Positions 40,726 through 50,108 of a stretch of 64,000 nucleotides of DNA are shown in pieces (position 1 is the stretch's first letter; each line of letters opens with the position of its first letter). A program made the position numbers and the translations under genes. This DNA comes from Nakazawaea peltata (lineage: Eukaryota; Ascomycota; Pichiomycetes; Alaninales; Pachysolenaceae). The DNA is taken from contig BCGQ01000004.1 of assembly GCA_001599355.1 (NCBI GenBank), positions 999,249 to 1,063,248 of the forward strand, read 5' to 3'. The notes under the pieces were generated by a model. That model searched no databases and was not told the DNA's origin. It saw only the letters and a program-made list of their open reading frames with translations.

Positions 40726-41171
40726 TTGCTAGTTGATCTAATTACTATAATGTACTCTATTCCACTGCTCTAGTACTAATTACCCCCCTGGTTAATAAAG
40801 TCGTGTGCCCCCAATTCACCAATTAGGAAACACTTCCCTCCTTAAAGTCGTGCACTCCCAATTCAGATTTCTTCAACTAAAGGTCGTGTATATTTTACTA
40901 CTTCAATACCTACTCCATAACTTCACTCCTACAACCTACAAGTACAACTATAAGCAATCTTAATATAACGAAAGTAAAATAGAACAACAAATAAGTAATG
41001 TAATAGAAACAACTAGGTTAAAAACCCATCAAGTAATGAAAATGCTATATTTTGAATGAAATACTTGGCTGTTAACCCATTTGGTAAAGTGATTTTAAAA
41101 CATGTCCATAAAGAATTAAAGAGAAGGAATCAAAGAGCAATTGAGCGAGCTGTTTGGCGATCCAGTTCAAG
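40726..41171. other. convergent 3' region ALG3 / FLO8-type gene
   Basis: 446 bp, no gene. Three GTCGTG elements at 40800, 40847 and 40883, each followed by tgcccccaattca / gcactcccaattcag / tatattt, so the first two form a 47-bp-spaced imperfect repeat. Confidence 0.5.
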
Positions 41172-43616
41172 TCAGCTATCGGTAACATTTCCCCAATTGA
41201 ACATAAAGTTATTGTTCGAGGACTCATTATCAGCATCCAAAAATACATTCAAATCCAATCCCATATCATCTTCGGCGTGGCCGGCATTGAACTCACTCAA
41301 GAAATTGGAGTCTGTGCTGGCTCCAAACAGATCGGCATTGAAGTTTTGGTACTCATTTAATACGTTTGAGTCCATATCTCCATTGGTATTTGAAGGTATT
41401 TCGGTATTGGACAGAGTTGCACCACTGAATGATCCATTATTGGCAGCAGTAGCTTCTGCATTGGCCGCTGTCGATCCGCTTCTTTGAGCTGCTTTGGCCT
41501 TCGCCGTCGTAGATTCCTTCTTAGCCTCCCCCGGTGTACTTTTAATCGATTCTTTTCTCTTTGTACCACGTTTAGCTCCATTTCCAGTAGGTGTTTGTGA
41601 AGGAGCTGGTGTAGCAGGTGTAGTAGGTGTAGCAGGTTCGCTTGTGTTGGCCAGAGTGGCCTTCTTTTTACGAGGTTTAGGAGCAGCTTTCTTCTTGGTT
41701 GTAGCGTTCAGACCAGAAGTAGGCACAGATCCAGCAGCCGTAGAAGCTGGAGTGGAAGCAGCAGAATTACTGTTCTTAACAGCCGGAGATTGAGCAGCCC
41801 CTGGTGTTCCTCTAGACATCAGTGGAGGAGGCATAGCTGCTGCTGCTGCGGCCGCTGTCTTATTGTCACCCCCAGATACTTGATTCCATTTGGTTTGCAG
41901 TACAAGTTGCTGATCTAATTGACTACTGAAAATGGCATTGAAATCAGGTTGACTCTGTTGCAGATTTGGCACAGAAACTCCATTCATCTCTGCTTTCACA
42001 TCAACGGCACGAACATCCTCCATCTTCTTTTTGTTATTACGTTCGATCAGAATCAATTGCATTTGGTAATCTTGTAATCCCAATAAAGAGTTTCTTGCTT
42101 GGAGCGAATTCTCAGACGATTGGTCAGCGGCTCCTGATCCATTTTGATTAGAGTTAACTGTAGGGTTAGCTCCATTGGAATTAGCAGGTGTGTTGGGAGA
42201 TTGATGTGATTGAGAGCTTTGTTGAGATTGTTGTTGTCTGAACTGTTGTTGAGTATTTTGGATCCCCATTCCAGTAGCGTTACCGTTGAATTGGTTATTG
42301 AAGAATTCACGAGGAGGTTGTTGTTGAGGAGGTTGCTGCTGGGGTTGGGGCTGCTGCTGTGGTTGAGGTTGCTGTTGTTGTGGTTGTTGAGGCAGCTGCT
42401 GCTGCTGTTGCTGCTGCTGTTGTTGTTGAGGAAACATCATCTGCTGTTGGAATTGATTACCAACCATGTGAGGTTGTTGGAAATTTGCCAGGGCAGCTGC
42501 GGCTGCTGCTGCTGCCATATGAGGATTCATTTGCTGCTGCTTCTGTTGCTGTGCAAACATAGCAGCAGTCAATTGAGGATTGAAATTATTTGGAACCATC
42601 ATATTCTGAGTAGGAATCAGATTAGGTTGCAAATTATGAGGGGACTGCGCATTTGGCATGGTAGCAATAGGAGTATTCCCATTACTGTCATCACCAACCC
42701 TTTGTCTCTTTGAAGGAGATTGAATATTGATAGGCTGTTGTGGCTGTTGTTGCTGCAGAAGTTGACGTTGACGTAAATTATTCATCTGTCTTTGAGCATG
42801 TTCCTGTTGTAATCTGGCCACATTGTTGATATTTCCTTGTCTTTTAGCAGTTGTACCCCCCATTACATGTGGAGACATAGCAGCAGGGCTTGAAGCAGTG
42901 GCATTAAAAGTTGGAGGAGCTGCGGAAGTTGGAGTCTGTTGCAGTTGCAACTGAGCAGCGGACATCTGAATCAGCTGCAGTTGCAGTTGCAGTTGCAGTT
43001 GCAGCTGTAATTGCAGTTGGGCCGCCTGGGCCGTTAATCCATGCAAAGCATGTTCTTGACGTTGTCTCAAAAGATGCAATTGAAAATATTGTTGAGCTGC
43101 AACCGAGCCGACTCGATGAGTACGAGCATTGAACACATCCCAAAATATCTGCCACCATTCATAGAGGAAACCTTGAGGGGCATCCATTGATATTTGTAAG
43201 AGGGGTAAATCTTGTGAATTGGCAGATTTGGAGCTGCTTGAACCATCATCGGTCTTAGAAATTGGAATATCCAGTTCTTGGTAGAAAGCTTTGGCAGTAT
43301 TGGGAAGGCTGCTCTTTATTAAGAAGTCATAAACGTAGGCGTTTAAAAGTTGACGAGAATTTGACAGTGTTGAGTCGGTGACGGTGGAGCGTTTCTTAGG
43401 AGAAGAGGACGACGGAAGCGTGGCGGATGTAGTTGGTGCCGAGCCTGTGATGGCGCCGGGTCCTGAACCGCCCATAGCGTTTGGTCCCGAACCGCCCATT
43501 GCATTAGGTCCCGGTCCACCCATACCATTCAGTCCAGTCGCCTTATCCGACGTATTCCCATGAGCTCCATTGCCTCCCGACCCAGCCACACTATGCGGAG
43601 TGCCGGCCTGGCTCAT
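41172..43616 (-). CDS. FLO8: Flo8/Mss11-type LisH transcription regulator
   Basis: Probable regulator of filamentation and flocculation genes downstream of cAMP/PKA. First ATG is 43616, giving 814 residues. Gly/Asn/Pro-rich start, a LisH motif near residues 85-115 (LLNAYVYDFLIKSSLPNTAKAFY), then the adjacent block PQGFLYEWWQIFWDVFNART, which together make the LUFS-type domain. The rest is low complexity: alternating Gln-x dipeptides, long poly-Gln with Pro (about 340-440), Ala and Asn runs, Lys/Pro/Thr-rich blocks, and an acidic aromatic end DADNESSNNNFMFNWGN typical of an activation domain. The Gln-Leu dipeptide run of a standard-code translation is mostly CTG, hence Gln-Ala here. Choice between Flo8 and Mss11 is tentative. 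It sits beside a 1.8-kb promoter, as expected of a regulator. Confidence 0.8.
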   Translation of the reverse strand: MSQAGTPHSVAGSGGNGAHGNTSDKATGLNGMGGPGPNAMGGSGPNAMGGSGPGAITGSAPTTSATLPSSSSPKKRSTVTDSTLSNSRQLLNAYVYDFLIKSSLPNTAKAFYQELDIPISKTDDGSSSSKSANSQDLPLLQISMDAPQGFLYEWWQIFWDVFNARTHRVGSVAAQQYFQLHLLRQRQEHALHGLTAQAAQLQLQLQLQLQLQLQLIQMSAAQLQLQQTPTSAAPPTFNATASSPAAMSPHVMGGTTAKRQGNINNVARLQQEHAQRQMNNLRQRQLLQQQQPQQPINIQSPSKRQRVGDDSNGNTPIATMPNAQSPHNLQPNLIPTQNMMVPNNFNPQLTAAMFAQQQKQQQMNPHMAAAAAAAALANFQQPHMVGNQFQQQMMFPQQQQQQQQQQQLPQQPQQQQPQPQQQPQPQQQPPQQQPPREFFNNQFNGNATGMGIQNTQQQFRQQQSQQSSQSHQSPNTPANSNGANPTVNSNQNGSGAADQSSENSLQARNSLLGLQDYQMQLILIERNNKKKMEDVRAVDVKAEMNGVSVPNLQQSQPDFNAIFSSQLDQQLVLQTKWNQVSGGDNKTAAAAAAAMPPPLMSRGTPGAAQSPAVKNSNSAASTPASTAAGSVPTSGLNATTKKKAAPKPRKKKATLANTSEPATPTTPATPAPSQTPTGNGAKRGTKRKESIKSTPGEAKKESTTAKAKAAQRSGSTAANAEATAANNGSFSGATLSNTEIPSNTNGDMDSNVLNEYQNFNADLFGASTDSNFLSEFNAGHAEDDMGLDLNVFLDADNESSNNNFMFNWGNVTDS
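42339..42435 (-). repeat. CAG/CAA-rich poly-Gln coding tract
   Basis: Mixed CAA/CAG codons encode runs of Gln broken by Pro-Gln in the FLO8-type gene; likely length-variable between strains. Confidence 0.8.
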
Positions 43617-45427
43617 ATTCAAATTTTATACTGGGTTTCGACTGCTTGGGTTTGTGGTTCACACAAAATTTGCTTCTAACGAGGTTTAACACAACAGCGG
43701 GTGTCTTTTCAAAACGGAATCTAGTATTGATACCTCCAATCTCTTAAATTCTCGGTTTTTTGAAATCGATTCCCCCACTATAGTACTCCTTTTCAAGTCA
43801 AATCTTGCTCAGCTTGTTCTCAATTCATTGAGTTTTTGTCTCGTTTTTTCTTTTGTATTTTCAACGCATATCGAGAGGGGATTTTGAGTAGGGCAGGGAT
43901 TGTGGGAAAAAATTTTTAGATAGGAAAAGGGAGGGGCAGAAAGGGAGGTAGAAGGGGAGGTAGAAGGGGCAAGTAGAGTCTGGGGAGTGATTGGAGAAGG
44001 GGGAGATTGGTGGAGTGGCAGAGTGGTGGGGGGATGCGGGGGGATGGGATGATGGTGGAATGGTTGGTGGAGTGTTATGGAGATGAAAGCATAGAATGGG
44101 CTTGTCTATTGCTAGAATTGTTTATGATCTATGCCTACTGAATACCTCTATAGGTTTTGAGCATTCTCTATATACCTCAGTAATATGCCCCTCTTAATAT
44201 ATGCCCCTCTGACCTCTTCAATAGGCACTATATTCGCTCTACTCGCTCTACTCGCTTTCAGGTTCTCTGCCCTTAATTATCTCAATTCCTCTCTAAAGAG
44301 CCCTCCATCAATACTCCAGCAAACTCTCCAACCCATAATCCATCAAATACTCATACTCCCCACCAACAAAATCTCTACACATTATACCCATCAAAACTAT
44401 TATGCCCTCAAAACTTTGCTGTATCTTCCTGTACGTTTTATTGTCTAATAAATTCTACTGTGTTATATAAAATCCCTAAGCTCCGACCAAACAACAATAC
44501 CAACTATACATGACGCTCTGGTTACCTCATAAAGTAGCTACTTATCTGCCCTAGTCAACTTATATTAATTTCATCTACCTCTCGTTCACCCCCTCGTATT
44601 CATTTAATTACTAATCTTGACGTTTTTTTTAACGCAATTAAGTTCGTACCTCAAGCTCGGTACGAGGTGAGAGCAGATCGGCCACGAGCACAAGACAGCG
44701 AGAACACATAAAATCTATTGCGGATTCTTGGCTTTGTTATGGACTTCACTTTCGAACTTTGTATTCCACTTTGTTTCTTCATTTTTACCTCCTTCTTCTT
44801 ACTGCATATAATTGCACTCTTGACACATAACGCCAGATCCAACTGTGGCTTCTCAGGAGGGAATGCAGCGAGGAATGTAAGGAATTTTTACGTTAAATTT
44901 TTGTATTTGAAGTGTCCCAGAGTATCTTCTTCGTTCTTTTAGAGTCTACACTTATTTAGTTTGTTATTTGATTCTTATTGTCTTAGTGTGCTCTGCTCAG
45001 TCATTATCCCCTTCCCCCTTCCCGTCAAATTGCACCTCAACTAACAATCCGCACGCACAATAAAGATCTAATCGAGATGAATAGCAGAGAAAAAAATATT
45101 ATTAAAGCGAGCAGCCGGCAAATTGGTGGGCCGGTGGCCGGCGTGCGGAGAAGCTTTGTGGTTGACCGAGATGATCTACAGGGATACATAAGACTCCCTA
45201 TGTACTGCACAACACTCTATGATCAAGTACAATTCATCTCCTCGGCATTACATACACTATCTTCAAATTTAAACCCTCTGCATACTCTTCCACCCACCGT
45301 TAGTACCTCGCATTTAAAGGTAGTGTATTTTGACCCAAATCCTCTTAGTTTTGTAACTTTTTACACGACTTTTAACTACTACTACTACTACTACTTCTTC
45401 TTAGTTCACTAATCATTACTTTATACA
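43617..45427. other. long regulatory region upstream of the FLO8-type gene
   Basis: 1.8 kb between the FLO8-type start and the GLE2 stop. Contains a G-rich tract at 43929-43969, a gtggagtgg-type repeat zone at 44000-44070, and open frames at 44185-44448, 44718-44942 and 45077-45412 with no recognisable domain; these are not supported as genes. GCACGAC-like ACACGAC is at 45363-45369. Confidence 0.5.
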
Positions 45428-46489
45428 TCAACGCTTTCTAGGTTTTGGCTTCACCTCCTCCTCTTTCACTGGGTGTAATCTAACAACATTAGGATAATCT
45501 TGAGTATTGAATTGATGTCCTTTAGACCAGTCATAACTTAAGGCATATGCAAATATATTACCAGTTCTGTTGAAACAAGTGACTGGAATGGTGGCATTTC
45601 TGGTTGGGAATCCCTTTAATCTATGTCTAGCATCTTTATCCCAGAAGTTAAAGCAACCATCAGATCCAGCTGTACTGAAAGTTCCAAATACTGGATTGAA
45701 TGAGATACAATTCAATGAATAAACATCATTTTCACGGCTAGTCTTTGGAGTTCTATGACATTTGAAAGAGAAACTGGACTTGGAATTCTCCAGCTCATCC
45801 ACATATTGGATACCACATCTTCCTTCGACTGATCCAATTGCAAATCCATTACCTTGAGGATAACAAGAGACGGTTCTTGTCTGCCATTTCAAAGGAGACA
45901 TCGATTGCTTGAAAATTTGTTGTGGATTATTCAAATCGATGATTATCACATGTCTTTCAGCACATCCAACTACCAATAACTTCTGTGCTGTGTCCATACA
46001 GTATACTCTTTCTGGTAAATTGATTGTCAGAATTGGTTGTTCTTGTCTAGTATCCCAATACTTCAAAGTCTTATCCCAAGACCCACTGACAACCACAGGT
46101 TGGTTAGCATTTGTCACCTGGACATATTTAACACATTTAACCAGTTCCAGATGCAGTCCAATTTGTTGCAGTTGACTCGATTGAAGATCATAAATCCGTA
46201 CAGCCTTATCGGCACCTCCACTGATCACTTTAGTTCCATCTGGGGACCAATGGGTGCTGAATACAGGCAGTTGATGCTCGTACATAGCACGTCCAGGTAC
46301 CGTTCCATCTCCCATGACCTCGTATATTCTTACTTTCTTATCCCACGATGCCACCGACAAGAGATCCAGTACTGGAGAGAAGGAAAGATCCGAGACTGAA
46401 TCTTCAGGCCCATTAGCAATTGTGATATCATTGACCAAATCCTGTTCTGTCGCTTGTGAAATTGGTTGACCACCACCAAACGCTGACAT
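45428..46489 (-). CDS. GLE2: Gle2/Rae1 mRNA-export WD40 protein
   Basis: Nuclear-pore-associated beta-propeller that binds the GLEBS motif of the Nup98 family and supports poly(A) RNA export. 353 residues (S. cerevisiae 365), seven WD blades: SWDKKVRIYEV, GGADKAVRIYDL, SGSWDKTLKYWDTRQ, then VGCAERHVIIIDL, IGSVEGRCGIQYV, and TAGSDGCFNFWDKDARHRLKG. Conserved KCHR and NPVFGTFSTAGSDG blocks confirm Gle2 over other WD proteins. CTG codons at 46142, 46148 and 46154 lie in IG-x-H-x-E-x-VKCV, the loop before a blade, and 46367 in FSPV-x-DLLSVASWD; all fit small residues, not Leu. Upstream: GAAAAATTTT at 46569-46578 and GTCGTG at 46586-46591. Confidence 0.95.
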   Translation of the reverse strand: MSAFGGGQPISQATEQDLVNDITIANGPEDSVSDLSFSPVLDLLSVASWDKKVRIYEVMGDGTVPGRAMYEHQLPVFSTHWSPDGTKVISGGADKAVRIYDLQSSQLQQIGLHLELVKCVKYVQVTNANQPVVVSGSWDKTLKYWDTRQEQPILTINLPERVYCMDTAQKLLVVGCAERHVIIIDLNNPQQIFKQSMSPLKWQTRTVSCYPQGNGFAIGSVEGRCGIQYVDELENSKSSFSFKCHRTPKTSRENDVYSLNCISFNPVFGTFSTAGSDGCFNFWDKDARHRLKGFPTRNATIPVTCFNRTGNIFAYALSYDWSKGHQFNTQDYPNVVRLHPVKEEEVKPKPRKR

Positions 46490-46781
46490 GATTGATTATT
46501 CTTGTAGCCTTCTAACCGTCTAACCGCCAACTACACCCAGTCAGTTTAAGGTTGTTTATTTTTTGGGAGAAAAATTTTACGAGTGGTCGTGGATGGAATA
46601 TCAAATTGAGATTACTAGATGAGGTATTACTGCATTTGGTAATACGTACTTTATAATTACTTAATTAGGCATTACTATATCGAGCAATACAGATTCGTTT
46701 AATTGCTGGATTGGGAATTTCCGTTTCCGGTAATCGTCTTCCCCCGTATACTACATCCATTTACTATATCATATTTATTGT

Positions 46782-49700
46782 TCAAGCTATAATAGCCTTC
46801 AATACCTCACTAGAACTAACACTTCCAGCATATGTAGCCTCCAAATGCTTCAACAATGCAATAACATTGCTCTTCAACTCATCCTCATCTCCAAATTGTT
46901 TCAATCTATCTACATTCTCCTCTCTTCCCAAAGTACTCTCGGAGATCAACTTCTCTCTTTGGAATTCCTTGACAAAGACACCTTCGAAGATCTTGATGAC
47001 TTGTGGAGATTGGGAGATGATCAACTCGTTGTTTTGTTGGTACAATTGTAAGATCAACTTGAAGATTGGAACGTTCTCCTCGAACAGCAGTTCCAATGGT
47101 AAATGTTGTAATAACTCAGGCAAGATGGCATTCAATGGAACGGCATTTTGAGCTCTAAGAGCCATTCTAGAGACACAACCACAAGCATTAGCAAATGATC
47201 TGTTGATGACATCACCGGTCTCTTCGTCACCATCCTCGTTCTTCAACAGCTCTTTATCAGCCTTGAGCAATAACTTGGACAAACTTTGTAAAATTGTAGC
47301 ATAAGATCCACTCAAATCTTGCAGAGAGTTTTGGACAATGATACCAACACCGTACAGAGCGTTACCACGGACTTCCAAAGACTTGTCATGAGCCAATTTG
47401 TGGGCAAATAATTCCAAGAACTCTTGTTCGTATGGGTTTTGCAGTTTCAATCCGTTACAGATCTCCAGTAAAGCACCAATGACACTGACTCTCATAACCT
47501 TAGACTTGGACTTGGATTGAGCAACAACGATGTCCTTGAAAGAACCGAAAATCTTGGTGAAGTCACCAGCTAACAGCTCAGATAAGTGGACAAGAACCTC
47601 CAAAGTGGAATCGAAGATAACAGCATCGGTCTCACTGGTGTCTTCATCAGATGGGATCTCATCGGCATCCAATTGACAGGTGTGTTCCTTCTTCAAGAGT
47701 AACATCAATTGAACACATAAGGACTCCAATTCAGACAGATCTCCATTGTCGATGATGGCAATGGCACCCATCTTCTTGATGTTATCGGACAAGTTGGTCA
47801 ACAAGGCAGAAACCATGGAGATTTCAAACTCCTCTTGCAACAAGTTGATGGTTTGAGAACGAGCTTCCTTGATGATCAGCAAGATGTTGTCCTCAACATA
47901 ACTCGATTGAGGAACTCCCTTTGGATATTTGAATCCTTCTGGTTGCAGAGCATCGTACATAGCACCGACAATCTTCCATAAAGCATTGGAAGCAGCTTCT
48001 CTCATACCGTAAGAAGTTTCGATTTGTTCCTTCAAAACAACGATGGAAGGTTCAACGTATTGAGCGAAAGCCTTCTTAGTTCCAATGGCCAATTCAGCCA
48101 AAGCAATAGAAGCGATCTCCTTCTCGATGGTGATACCGGTGTTGACGGTAAGTTTGTTTTCCAAAGCTTCCTCGTCCAATTCGGCAGGATCTTCGTCATC
48201 CTCGTCCAAATTGAATTGGAATTCCTCTTGTTGAAGACAGGTGAAGATCAGAGGAACAATGTTGTCCAAGAATCCAGAGAATCCTTCACCGTAGACCTTA
48301 GCCAAGTTACAAATGAACAGGAATCCAGACTCTCTCAATCTAGCATTGTCGGTTGACAAAGATTCGTAAGCGGCTTGAATCAAAGGCTCAGCAACAGAAC
48401 TGAAGGACTCAGATCCAACAGCTCTACCCATAGTGGAGATGTTCTCGAAAGTGACAGCCTTCAACTCGATGTCGTCCTCAGTAAGATTCTCGGTAACTGG
48501 GATATCGACAAATCTTTGCAAATATTGGATGGAGTTAGGGAAGAATGGCAAGAAGGACTTACCAGCAGCATAAGCAGTAGAACCAATCAGAGAGACAATG
48601 GCAGATTTCAATGAACTGGATTGCAGACCATCCAACATGTGGAACAATTTGTTCATCAAAGGCTCCAAATATTGACCGACAACCTCGTGGTTCATGAACT
48701 CGATCAAACCATCAAGAGCATAGGTAGCATATTTGTAGATCATGACACTAGTGGCAGAATCGATGATAGCGATGATCAAAGGCAACAATTCTTCATGGTA
48801 TTCGGCAACAGCATCTTGTAACTCGGAAGTCAATTGCAGAACACATCTCAAAGCAGCGACTCTGACGATCAACTCGTTATCCTTCAAACCAGCAATAACC
48901 AATTGAATGATCTTTGGCAATTGAGTACTGAAATAGTCTGGGGCACCACTGGAAGTGACACCGATACTCAAAAGAGCCAGTCTTCTCTCGAAGAAGTTTT
49001 GAGATCCGAATAAACTACTCAATTGCTCGAAGATAGGCAGGATAACTTGAGATGGAGGCAACTCGGCGGACAACATGGCCAATAATCTAAGCAGCAAAGA
49101 CAGAGGGGCATTTTCCTCATTTTCATTCTCCTCATCTTCATTATTCAACTCATCATCGATGTCAATTTCCTCGGAAGCGACACGTAAAGCTCCAATGGTC
49201 AATTCTGGACCGATTTTAGCTTGGTTGACCTTCAGTTTTCTGAAATTGACGGCGGAAATCAAGAATTGCAAAGCCATTACACGGAATTCCTCATCAACGT
49301 CCTTATTCATGGCGATCTCCAACATCATTTTAATGATTGGAATCAATTGGTTGCCTACTAATTTGTTATCGATCAACAAAATGTTGTTGAAGACATTGAA
49401 GACGTTCTTCAGTGAGTCAGAATCGGAGCTTTGAAGAACATTTTGCAAAACATTGACCATGGATGGGATCAAAGAGCTGAATTTAGCAGCAAGATTGTCA
49501 TCAATCTCCTCACTTTCCTCAATATAAGTGGAAACAGAATCCAACAGCAAAAGAGAAGTGACTCTGACATCCAAAGAAGAGGCATCGTTCAAAGTAACAG
49601 AGAACAAGTTCAAGATATCGGCGGTATGTTTACCTAACTCGGATACTCCGGTCTCCAAGAGACACAACAAGATGAAAATACTGGTCTCCTTGACCTTGAC

Positions 49701-50108
49701 ATCCAGGTTAGTACAACCGGAAACCAAAGAAGGTAACAAATCTGGCCAAGCATTCTCATAAAGATCGGTCTCTCCAATGGCAGCTACCAATCTCAGGGTG
49801 GAATGTCTGATCAACTTGGTCTGTTCTTGGAAAGTGGACTCCAAAAGATGAGATCTGATTTGAGATTTCAAACCCAGGTCAACCGAAGACCAGTACTTTG
49901 GAACCAATTTTCTCAGCTCAACGGCACTTAATTGTTTGATCTGATTATCGGCGTTAGTCCTCAAAATTTGAATAAGCGCCGGTAACAGCTGGGCGTTCTT
50001 GTAGAAGTCGTTGGCCAACTTCTGCGAGGCGCTCTTAACAGTTGCAGAATCTGGAACAGTAACCAACTTCAAGGTTTCCTCTAATGAAGAAACGAAGGCT
50101 TGGTCCAT
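46782..50108 (-). CDS. KAP123: karyopherin beta Kap123 (importin-4)
   Basis: HEAT-repeat nuclear import receptor for ribosomal proteins and histones H3/H4. 1108 residues (S. cerevisiae 1113), colinear throughout. Markers: VExRKLVPKYW near residue 65, IRHSTxRLVAAIGE, GPELTIGALRVASEEIDIDDELNNEDE acidic loop, ELPPSQV, NFFERR, YATYALDGLIEFM, RLRESGF-x-FICNLAKVYGE, QFNLDEDDED, DKSLEVRGNA-x-YGVG and a tail ESTLGREENVDRLKQF. About 28 in-frame CTG codons occur; by recalled alignment roughly twelve fall on Ala and six on Ser in S. cerevisiae, none on a conserved Leu. Promoter: two GAAAAATTTT tracts (50197, 50219) and GCACGAC at 50254-50260. Confidence 0.97.
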   Translation of the reverse strand: MDQAFVSSLEETLKLVTVPDSATVKSASQKLANDFYKNAQLLPALIQILRTNADNQIKQLSAVELRKLVPKYWSSVDLGLKSQIRSHLLESTFQEQTKLIRHSTLRLVAAIGETDLYENAWPDLLPSLVSGCTNLDVKVKETSIFILLCLLETGVSELGKHTADILNLFSVTLNDASSLDVRVTSLLLLDSVSTYIEESEEIDDNLAAKFSSLIPSMVNVLQNVLQSSDSDSLKNVFNVFNNILLIDNKLVGNQLIPIIKMMLEIAMNKDVDEEFRVMALQFLISAVNFRKLKVNQAKIGPELTIGALRVASEEIDIDDELNNEDEENENEENAPLSLLLRLLAMLSAELPPSQVILPIFEQLSSLFGSQNFFERRLALLSIGVTSSGAPDYFSTQLPKIIQLVIAGLKDNELIVRVAALRCVLQLTSELQDAVAEYHEELLPLIIAIIDSATSVMIYKYATYALDGLIEFMNHEVVGQYLEPLMNKLFHMLDGLQSSSLKSAIVSLIGSTAYAAGKSFLPFFPNSIQYLQRFVDIPVTENLTEDDIELKAVTFENISTMGRAVGSESFSSVAEPLIQAAYESLSTDNARLRESGFLFICNLAKVYGEGFSGFLDNIVPLIFTCLQQEEFQFNLDEDDEDPAELDEEALENKLTVNTGITIEKEIASIALAELAIGTKKAFAQYVEPSIVVLKEQIETSYGMREAASNALWKIVGAMYDALQPEGFKYPKGVPQSSYVEDNILLIIKEARSQTINLLQEEFEISMVSALLTNLSDNIKKMGAIAIIDNGDLSELESLCVQLMLLLKKEHTCQLDADEIPSDEDTSETDAVIFDSTLEVLVHLSELLAGDFTKIFGSFKDIVVAQSKSKSKVMRVSVIGALLEICNGLKLQNPYEQEFLELFAHKLAHDKSLEVRGNALYGVGIIVQNSLQDLSGSYATILQSLSKLLLKADKELLKNEDGDEETGDVINRSFANACGCVSRMALRAQNAVPLNAILPELLQHLPLELLFEENVPIFKLILQLYQQNNELIISQSPQVIKIFEGVFVKEFQREKLISESTLGREENVDRLKQFGDEDELKSNVIALLKHLEATYAGSVSSSEVLKAIIA

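Noticed and set aside
44185-45412. Three short plus-strand frames in the FLO8-type promoter
   Set aside because: Rich in Tyr, Leu and Pro with no domain or conserved start context; long intergenic DNA commonly yields such frames.
46782-50108. CUG = Ser (Candida-type code)
   Set aside because: Several CTGs do match Ser in S. cerevisiae (for example Kap123 RKSK and Ils1 KGSD), but at the best-conserved columns the residue is Ala. Ser remains the second hypothesis.
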